Positions 28,937 through 36,646 of a stretch of DNA of 36,646 nucleotides are shown in pieces; within the stretch, counting starts at the first letter, position 1; each line of letters opens with the position of its first letter. Both the position numbers and the translations under genes were made by a program. The notes under the pieces are model-generated. The model was not told where the DNA came from, did not search any database, and saw only the letters and a list, made by a program, of their open reading frames with translations. This DNA comes from Amphimedon queenslandica (Eukaryota > Porifera > Demospongiae > Haplosclerida > Niphatidae), in contig NW_003546292.1 of assembly GCF_000090795.2 (NCBI RefSeq), positions 303,578-340,223 of the forward strand, written 5' to 3'.

Positions 28937-30936
28937 GTTGCTTAGAAGTTACACACACCAAGCTTGGCACAGCAAAATACTTCTCAGCTACAACTGACCT
29001 TTGGTCAAGCCAGGGTAAGGTACCTTATTTACTTCAGTTATACCATCCACTTCATCAACAACTGCAAGGAAATATATAAATGTTAAGAAACAGTTTTTAC
29101 CACATCTTTTCTAAACAAATCTTGTTGAAGCTGCCTTGATTTCATGGGCGTTGTCATCTGAGGACTAAATTTCCTTGACAACTGAAAATGGTAGTTATAT
29201 GTCAAGGTTGCACAGCAATTAGGGTGAAACTGGCTCTTACAGCTTAGTCATAATCTTCATTTGGCAACAACAGTCACACAAACAGACAGCAGATGCACTT
29301 GAACATGTGGTTTGTGCCAAGAATTTGTAAGGTCATTTTCTAAAAGGTGACAAAACAAGAGGGAGCTTACTGAAGCACGGATCGGCTTGAATCTAAGCAT
29401 CATGCCATTAAGTATACATTCACTTTATGACCAGTAACTTTCACAAATACATTCACTTTATGACCATTCAATTTCACTATTGTTAATGTCGTGTTCATAC
29501 ATTTCTGTTCAACGAGATGGGGAGTTCAGATATAATGGTATCTCGCATATTAGGCAAATGTATAAATCGAGGGCGACCTTTAGCAAGCCAAAGTGTATTC
29601 TTTAAGAGCAAGCAAAGCAATTGTATACATGTCCATGCAAATACAAAAATGTGAAAATTTTGTTTTAACATTTTATTAGCTATTCATCTGATAACTTATA
29701 AAACCTCTGCAGCAATTGGTTATAGCAGGCATTAAAGATTCTTGAGAAGCAGTCACTGAACAATTTGTATTTTGAAGAAGTTTGCACTTCTTCAGTTCTA
29801 CATTGTTAACCTTGCTGCTACTGTATTTAGTCACTGCAAATGCCGCAGAAGTCTTTGCATACAGCTATCTCATGGCAACATGCATTCAGCTTATAAGAAT
29901 CCTTCATATCAATGAAAAGATTGTTTATCTGCTCCCAACCTTCCTTGCTGCTACAGTAGTTTTTGAACATTAGTTTAGCCTTATCTTGCAGACAGTTGCT
30001 TCAAATAGGATCAGAGTTGTTGCTAGCCGCCATTTTAGTCATTATGAGCACACCCATTTTGAATGAAGATTAGGCTATTTAACTTTAATAACAGTTACAC
30101 TACCTGCCTATACAATCAAACAGACGTTTTTTGCCCTAGTGGGGTGAGCTCAGACTCGTCCCAATTAGAGCAACAGGAAGTGATCAGAAGAGTGCTTAGT
30201 CAAGACCAAAAGACATTACACCACCTACCAACATGGCAGAAAATTGAAGTACTTCAGTTAGTAAATGAAGCTCTGTATCCTCTTTACATTGACAGACATT
30301 TTGTCTGGAGAACATTGTCACAATTTTTGCAATGCTTCCAACCTCATAAATAATGCCGGTCTCAAAGAAAAAGAGGAAACACAGCTGACAAAAGACATAA
30401 AAGTCACAAATACAAGCTGATCTCAATAAGTGTATAACTCTGTATAATGAAAATGTCATAGTACTGTTGCAAGTTGGAAGGTTTTAGATCCATGGTTCAA
30501 ATCTAAGTATTTGAGGGATGAAGAAGTACGATTGAAGATTGAGGAATGTACCAACCTACCTTTGCCCAATAGTCATATGGAGCAAACAATGGAAGAGCCA
30601 CCACATAATAAGCGTAACTTTAGATAACTATTCAATAGCAATACAGTGAGGGAAGATGATGATACTATGCCACAGATATGTAATGAACAGCATGTGAAAA
30701 TGGAAATAAGTTCATATGAAACTTCTCAGAAAATTAACTTTGAAGATGATCCTCTTCTATGGTGGAAGTTACAAGCTTGAACTTACCCTCTCTTGTCGGA
30801 GATTTGTCAAAAGTATTTATGTATATGTACAACTAGTTCATCGTCAGAATGGCTATTTAGTACATTAGGACAGATTGTCACTCCATTGAGAGCAACCGTC
30901 AAACTGGAACGAGTAACTTTTTCAAGAAGTTTGTGA
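28937..30936 (+). pseudogene. hAT transposase, ZBED-like family, fragmented
   Basis: The plus-strand order is: KLGTAKYFSATTDLWSS (about 28957-29010); LSHNLHLATTVTQ (about 29245); then after a long gap LEQQEVIRRVLSQDQKTLHH, LPTWQKIEVLQLVNEALYPL (30155-30290); TVASWKVLDPWFKSKYLRDE (about 30470); FEDDPLLWWKLQA; KYLCICTTSSSSEWLFSTLG, QIVTPLRATVKLERVTF; TGA at 30934-30936. These are the catalytic-domain, LDPRFK and C-terminal dimerisation signatures of ZBED/Tip100-type hAT transposases. R-to-W in LDPRFK and in PSERLFST fits C-to-T decay. Stops and frame changes are frequent. The 29400-30130 interval, which should hold a short stretch, contains unrelated sequence. Confidence 0.85.
29400..30130. other. 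Probable insertion within the second hAT remnant
   Basis: The hAT protein signal stops near 29400 and resumes near 30130, a far larger gap than the protein needs. Inside are a short direct repeat (ACATTCACTTTATGACCA at 29416 and 29452) and a 63-codon frame (29782-29973) without a domain. No inverted termini were established. Confidence 0.35.
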
Positions 30937-32445
30937 CCATTCAGTGTAAAAAATTTATTAGTAATTTAGATGATGAATTTAGTTTTCATTGTTGAGATAG
31001 ATATTTTTGACAATAATTAGTTCATTGACAATAAATTTTAAAAAAATTACTAAAACAATATTCAACTGATATTACCCACCCCTAATAGATTATACACTTA
31101 CATTTGAAAAATTAGGAAATCAGGAGCAGATATTCAAGCCATGATGGCCATTACACAGACTATATGAGTACTTTTGATGCAGGTGGATATACTGAGAGTC
31201 CAAATTATATAGAAACAATATAATTATTGCATATACATATAATAGCTTATTATCATAATTGTAATGTTAATTTATACATGTAGCTGATTTACTGTAAATG
31301 TAAATCATTACAAGTAATAATATGAGACTACAATGAATAAAATATATATTTATTACGAGAAAAATGCTCACGTAACTACCATAAATGTGTAAATGAATAA
31401 TAAAAACACAGAACAAAATAGGCAAAATTTGTAACACACAAAACCAATTCAGTAGAAGCAATGGGAGCATTTAATATTTTTAATTCTCAAATGACAGCTA
31501 CTGAGGCTGAATTGAATGTAACATAAGTTGTAGATTGCATTTTGTCGCTGATATCTCTGACCTTTCATTTGTCATCACTGCTGGGGATTATTTCAACTTC
31601 TTGCATTACATGTATTGGTGTGTCCTTCGCATCATCCTCTATAATTATCATCCTGATCAGCAACTGAGCTATCTATGAAAGTAATGAAAAATAACGACTA
31701 TGAAATCAAACGAACTCCAAAATAACTTTGTTCTTAGTCACGTGTCTGTCCCAGATATATTCGACAAATTGGAAATTCTTCTCGACTAAAACCATTAGTG
31801 GTGTTAATTAATCAGGGCGTCTCAAATACTTCACTGCATGAGTGCTAGTGATTTCACGGTTTCATTCTATAATAAGTCATGACACTATAATAATGACTGC
31901 CTCTCATTTTCCTACCCAATCAATGATTCATTCTCATTGTGAGGACCTTAGTTAAGAGGAGAATTTTCTTTGGGATGTATATTAGCAGTTGGCTATTAAA
32001 GCTCTCAACCCAATATGTATCATGACACTGTGTAATCAATTGCAAATACAAATTATACAATTTACACTAACAGCAGCAAATGAACCAGGACAACGATGCA
32101 TGTTTTGCTCCAGTTGTGTCAAAAGCTCCTGTGATGCAGTTCAATCAATCATTATCTTAGTGGGACTATAGTTGTGGAATTGACAGGTGGATGATGCATG
32201 ACCTTTTAGTGTGATTTCCATAAAATTAAATAGCATTTTAAAAATTTTAAATATTGTTACCTCGTATAGGTCCACTATATTCTCCATTAATCTGCACAGC
32301 ATCTTTTAATCCCCCACAGTGTGGGTTTGTGTTTTGACGCCATTTTAAATTATGTGCACGGAATCAGCATGAAAATATTTAACCTAACCACAGAATTATA
32401 ATGGAGTGTAATTTCTTTATTTAACAAGAAATAATGGAAACAAGT
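30937..32445. other. Mostly empty stretch; one possible minus-strand exon
   Basis: Near 31690-31478 a minus frame after a TTACTTTCATAG acceptor-like site reads DTPIHVMQEVEIIPSSDD, stop, KVRDISDKMQSTTYVTFNS, ending in TGA. The acidic Ser/Asp-rich character resembles a terminal exon, but one internal stop and the lack of relatives keep it unproven. Elsewhere nothing is recognised. Confidence 0.3.
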
Positions 32446-32731
32446 AAATGAAAAACATTAAAAATGGGAAAATAGTAGGATTGAATGGGGAAAGAAGTAT
32501 GGGAACAAGATGGTACTTGCAAACTGATGTGGTAAGAAATCCTACACCACTGTATGAAGATTACTAACCAAAAGCACAGCAATTATTAACTATGATAGCA
32601 CTATGAAGCCTTTTTTATGCAGTGGTGTAAGATTTCTTACCATACCAGTTTGCAAGTATCTTCTTGTTTCCATACTTTTTTCCCAATTCAATGCTACTAT
32701 TTTCCCTTTTTTTGAATTTTTATTTAATTGT
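32446..32731. mobile_element. Foldback repeat family F1, copy B (complete)
   Basis: Arms of about 115 bp (GGGAAAATAGTAG.ATTGAAT.GGGAAA, GTATGG.AACAAGA, ACTTGCAAACTG.T.TGGTAAGAAATC, TACACCACTG) face each other around a short centre containing GCACAGCAATTATTAACTATG. It is the fuller version of copy A (2217-2434). Its right end abuts the first recognisable Helitron codons, so it probably inserted into or next to that element. Confidence 0.8.
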
Positions 32732-32738
32732 AGACAAT

Positions 32739-33590
32739 AGGCAAGGGCATCTTGATTTGTTAAACTTTCCTCCTTTATGTCCAACTGGAGACCATGAAAG
32801 CTATTATGCAGAGACTGTATCATTTAGCAAACATATAAAATTTAAATAAAGATTCCTGATGTAGAAATCATTTATTCTGTCTGCACTATTACGGGTTACA
32901 AATTAACAAAGCCTTAAACACAGGCCTGTATAATTTATTAAAAACATTGAGAGGCAACATTGGTTGAACTGCTGCTGAAATATTAGAACAATTAATGTTT
33001 TAGATGAAAAATTTCAGGGCACCATTTTGACTGTAATGTGGGGCAGAAATCTATATTGGCTTTGTGTCAAAGATGAAGTCAAAGCAAAGATTGCTGAGTA
33101 TGGCTCACCAACACTTTTTTTAACATTAAGTTATGCTGATTATGATTAAGCTGATATCGCACAATATTTAAGAAAAGTAAATAATGCTCCAAAATCATAT
33201 AGTATTTCTAGGTTATATACTGAGCAGTATCATGACAATTTTCACACAAGTTTAAGGACTACTTTAATATAGCTGTTCTCCAGGGAGGTGTTCTAGGCAA
33301 AGTTGAGCAATATTTTGCTAAAAAAGAAAGTCAAATGCCACATTATCACATCCTCATATGGACTGGAAATGCACCTGTGGTCAGTATTGATCCTCCTTAA
33401 AAAGTCTGTTCTTTCATACAAGGTAGCATAATGTGTCATATTCCAGATAGTAATATGTCACCTAATTAAACTTTTTTAGTAAAAATAAGCCAAATGCACA
33501 AGTACTGCAAATGCTGCCTCAAAAAGCCCCGATTTATTAGCCATTTTACTATGATTTTAACTCTAGCAGTATCATTTCTTAACTAGAAGG
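32739..33590 (+). pseudogene. Helitron Rep (HUH) protein fragment
   Basis: Chained frames read GHLDLLNFPPLCPTGDH (Helitron N-terminal FPxLFPTG block), TILTVMWGRNLYWLCVKDEV, YGSPTLFLTLSYADYD, IAQYLRKVNNAPKSYSISRL, GGVLGKVEQYFAKKESQ, PHYHILIWTGNAPVVSIDPP, then CHIPDSNMSPN and ISQMHKYCKCC. PHYH (33338-33349) is the two-His metal-binding signature of the rolling-circle Rep nuclease; the Tyr region and helicase are not seen. Stops at about 32970, 33148 and 33270 and several frameshifts inactivate it. Helitrons copy themselves by rolling-circle transposition. Confidence 0.85.
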
Positions 33591-34024
33591 ACTCAACTCT
33601 TGCATGTACTAACATTTATGAACTATCTATTTTTAAATGATTCAGAAGTGCTAATTTTTTTTTCAAGCAAGATTTCATGAAATAGTCTGAATCAAGGTTG
33701 ACCAAATATTGATCACTACACCTGCATGGATTTTTAAAATTACTGTTCAAAGAAGAAACGGGTCTGAGCTCCGAAACTTGGAATTATAATAGCACAACGA
33801 TAGGCAAAACTAATGATGCTGCTTCAATGCAAGAGCTAGTGTTTGATTGGAAATAGCAGCTACTGTCCCCAGAACATTTTCACCTGAAATTGGGGTAGTC
33901 CAATTTGTAATTTTGTGCTTTGATATCTTGCATGCCCTAATAGTTATCAAAGATCTATCAGATATTACTAGCTAAAAGCAGCTGAACTCTTCTGGAGCTG
34001 AGCAATAAGTGTCCAAAAAGGGGC
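33591..34024. other. No clear gene between Rep and OTU blocks
   Basis: No motif is seen. If Rep and OTU belong to one Helitron, this would be connecting coding sequence that has decayed beyond recognition. Confidence 0.35.
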
Positions 34025-35284
34025 ATGACCGATAACGGAGATTTGACTCTACATTTATTATCATTTGATCCTCTCTCTATTAAAGTTAGTAATCTGTGCA
34101 TTAACAAAATTAACCGCCTTAGAAGTAAATTTCGGTATGACTTACCTCAAATCAAGAGAAGTAAAGGAAAGAAGCGAAAGATTCAAGTGACTGGTATATT
34201 GATGATGGTGAACCTTGTAGTAAGAATGCCAAGGTGTCTGTAAGTCAAATACAAAGTACTAGTAACAGTAGCAATAAACGTAAAAGTACTGATTTACAAA
34301 AGTCTTATCGCCCAAAAAATGAGTAAAGTATATGATGATAATGCTTTCAATAAGAGTAGCCCCAAAAAAAGAAAAGCGGATATAGACAGTAGTACTGACA
34401 ATACTGCTTTGGTATTGCCTCTCTCAAAAAAATGATAAATTAACTGTTTCAATTAATTTAAAAGACCTAAAAACCAAATTTAATTTCAAAGATGATGACA
34501 GTTGTAGTAGTTTGATTGTATCTTTAAATCTCTCAAACATTAAATGTAAACCAAAAGATGATAAAACCAAGTTTGTTGTAAAAAATGACCATTGTAGTAG
34601 TAGTCTGATTGTATCTATAAAACTCTCAAGCATTAAATTAAAGACAAGTAATCCAAAAAAAGATGATGTCATTTTTACTTATGAAGAGCCTCCAAACCGA
34701 GATATTGTTAGAAGGAGACAAGGGATTATGTTTATTACCCTGGTAATGAAGAACTTCAAAGATGGTGGTGTGAGATTTTAAGTCTCAAATTTGTCACAGC
34801 TGCTAGAATCTTACCTGGTAGTCGAAAAACACCATTGTCAGATGACAGAATTCCTAATAGTACTCTTGATGTCCCTGGTTGTGGGAACTGTTTATTTCAT
34901 GCCCTTTCATATCTCATTATTGGGTCAATTTCTCAGCAATACGAATTACGTAAAGTAAATGTTAGTAACATGCCGAACATTGAAGAAAAATTGTTTGATA
35001 GTACGTGAAGTGCAACCAGATATTCAAGCAAATATGATAACATAAATAAGTCCAAAATATATAGAAATTATGTATGGGCTACTGAGACGGAGATTATTAC
35101 ATTATCTGCAATATTAGGTACAACAATATCTTCATATTCACTTACTCCAACTTTTGTTGGCTGGGCTAGATATGGTACCCAGGAGTTATATGGCATTCCT
35201 TGTGATACTAATACACCTGCTTTGTATTTGAAGCATGTTGGTACTAGTCATTTCCAAGAAGTTAAATCTATTAATATTTCTTAA
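34025..35284 (+). pseudogene. OTU-type cysteine protease-like gene, broken
   Basis: The start MTDNGDLTLHLLSFDPLSI leads to INKINRLRSKFRYDLPQIK, a Lys/Ser-rich tail, two internal repeats (SCSSLIVSLNLSNIKCK; CSSSLIVSIKLSSIKLK), then YYPGNEELQRWWCEIL. The OTU block follows: AARILPGSRKTPLSDDRIPN, STLDVPGCGNCLFHALSYLI, YVWATETEIITLSAILG, LYLKHVGTSHFQEV. OTU proteases use Asp, Cys and His. Here the usual GDGNC motif reads GCGNC (about 34876-34890), while the nucleophile Cys and a late SHF His remain. Frameshifts occur near 34190 and 34725, with stops near 34315, 34435 and 35006. OTU domains occur in some Helitrons, and the same-strand Helitron Rep upstream makes that origin plausible; a separate gene is the alternative. 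Confidence 0.75.
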
Positions 35285-35756
35285 GCAATGATTGTTGATG
35301 GAAGTGGGTATGGTGTATGGGAGGTCCATCGTCTTAAAAACATTGGTTGTTTAATGTGACTTGTATTGAACTGCATGTGCAATGTCAGTGATGTCTGAGT
35401 GTGTCTGAAAACCATTGGTGTATATCCACCCAGTATTGCTCAGTATGAAGAGATCTAACTGCATTCAGGAAATGAGATTCATCAAGGTATAAGAAATGAC
35501 AGTAAGTATTGATTACTTGTTACTATAATGGAAACGGAGAAGGTGTGAAGGAGGTTTACAGTTCATTAGAGTTTAGCATTAATTCACATTTGTGACTGTC
35601 ATTTATGTAAGACAGAGGGTTAGAAAGGGAGGAGGCTGTCATTATCAACTGTGGATCTTCTTTGTGGCATGTACTACATGTTGATTACAAATAACAGGTG
35701 CGCATAAATCAGAGCTCTGCGAAAAAATTTTGAAGTCCTGACAAGAAAATTTTTTG
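35285..35756. other. No recognisable gene
   Basis: I looked for a Helitron helicase downstream of the OTU block and saw none of its motifs. Confidence 0.4.
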
Positions 35757-35816
35757 AATAACATTAAAGTTTGCTTAAATAATACTACATGTATAAAAAC
35801 AAACTTTAATGTTATT
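35757..35816. repeat. Perfect 17-bp inverted repeat
   Basis: AATAACATTAAAGTTTG (35757-35773) and CAAACTTTAATGTTATT (35800-35816) are exact reverse complements around a 26-nt AT-rich loop that contains TACATGTA. Confidence 0.85.
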
Positions 35817-35864
35817 TAAGCAGTGATTCTGTACATAAAATAATGATCATCATGCATGTCAATG

Positions 35865-36045
35865 CTGCCATCAATGCTGTGCACATTACATATATGTAAG
35901 TGCTTGCCAGCTGACGTTGCGCATAATACTGCCATCAATGCTCTGCGCATTAAGTTAATGCTTGGCAGCTGATGTTGCGCATTTGAATGATGCTGTCATC
36001 AATGCTATGCACATATTAAATGCTTGCCAGCTGATGTTGCGCATC
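35865..36045. repeat. Three tandem repeats of about 65 bp
   Basis: Units begin TGYCATCAATGCT at 35865, 35930 and 35994. Each ends with TGCTTG.CAGCTGA.GTTGCGCAT. The GC content is above that of the surroundings, and the repeated TTGCGCA palindrome is notable. Confidence 0.85.
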
Positions 36046-36646
36046 TTTTATTGATGATTGTTGTAACATGTGCATGTTCTAATTAACAAAAAATATTGTT
36101 TGCACATTGGAAATTGTTTGTGTACACAGTGTTTGTTATATTAAGCAGGTCATGAAAGTATTGTAACTGAGGATAGCACTAGTAAGCAATATTATGTCTA
36201 AAATACATGCATGCACATACATGTATGATCCAATCAGAAACATTGTAGATGCTACCATTATCATTATTAGCTAGTATATCACATTCAAATTTATACAGGT
36301 ACTTACTTGGCACAAGGACTACAATGTTGTGTCATACAGTGAGGTCTGACTTGGAATGACACTCAAAAGGTGAACGGGACATTCCTCTATGTGAGTAGCT
36401 GCATCTTGTTAATGGTTTGTAATGTATGTTTGTGACAAACATAAGGTATATCATGCATATACATGTACATGTTTATCACTGTGTATTGTACATGTAGTAT
36501 ATTATTAGTGCATTCTTGTACTTGTAGTGTTTGATGATTATAATGCATGCAATTATATTTTCATTTATAGTAAGTATAATGGAGTTAGAAGAAATCCAAA
36601 AGCTGATGTGACTGGTGTGATTATTTGTACTATTGTTATTAATAGG
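36046..36646. other. Window edge; possible exon fragments
   Basis: Around 36310-36395 a plus frame reads WHKDYNVVSYSEV and, shifted, TWNDTQKVNGTFLY before a GTGAGT-like donor. From 36574 to the end a frame reads YNGVRRNPKADVTGVIICT and stays open, after a TTATAGTAAG sequence. Together they could be exons of a gene continuing past the window, but no family is recognised. TACATGTA palindromes cluster here (36218, 36460, 36489). Confidence 0.25.

Noticed and set aside
30196..30459. 87-codon minus frame
   Set aside because: Shadow of the plus-strand hAT block LPTWQKIEVLQLVNEALYPL.
34424..34672. 82-codon minus frame with internal repeats
   Set aside because: Antisense of the repeated SSLIVS..LS.IK segment of the OTU-like gene.

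Overview
This looks like draft nuclear DNA of an early-branching animal, most likely a demosponge such as Amphimedon; that is an inference from composition and element content, not a match I could run. The sequence is AT-rich and has two assembly gaps (11595-11720 and 24596-24605). Its introns are short with GT..AG borders, and no bacterial operon or ribosome-binding layout is visible. Almost everything recognisable is mobile-element-derived, and most of it is decayed by frameshifts, stops and nested insertions. I found no intact host gene.

Layout. 1-3100: no gene, with one foldback hairpin (1382-1481), one arm-rich repeat (2217-2434) and a TAA-type simple repeat. 3150-5737 (minus): a degenerate Ty3/gypsy pol with reverse transcriptase, RNase H, integrase, polypurine tract and probable LTR start. 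5760-10199: no gene, several inverted and tandem repeats. 10200-12970: a nearly complete PIF/Harbinger transposon with matching terminal inverted repeats, a broken two-exon transposase (+) and a broken MADF-BESS partner (-). 13215-16737 (minus): the most interesting locus, a multi-exon RAG1-like pseudogene joining a RAG1-type N-terminal zinc-binding/RING region to a Transib/RAG1-like core. Its coding exon is interrupted by a 237-bp MITE that has a 4-bp target duplication. A second MITE copy lies at 22205-22440. 16738-21566: little beyond hairpins and dispersed repeats. 21572-21912: a MITE with a 5-bp duplication. 22547-23634: a hAT transposase remnant. 25182-25683: a TA-flanked MITE. 25909-26754 (minus): unidentified coding-like sequence. 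27129-28764 (minus): an integrase-core (rve-like) gene split by a 590-bp nested foldback element. 28937-30936: a second, ZBED-like hAT remnant. 32446-32731: a foldback element directly abutting a Helitron Rep remnant (32739-33590). 34025-35284: an OTU-protease-like pseudogene that may belong to the same Helitron. The last 1.3 kb holds a tandem repeat and possible exon fragments.

How it fits together. The window reads as an element graveyard. DNA transposons of several superfamilies (PIF/Harbinger, two hAT families, an rve-type integrase element, Helitron, MITEs, foldbacks) and one retrotransposon have landed in or beside each other. Repeated TGA stops where arginine is expected suggest CpG decay in a methylated genome. 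The RAG1-like locus matters because it carries both halves of the RAG1 architecture and, in my reading, candidate positions for all three catalytic acidic residues.
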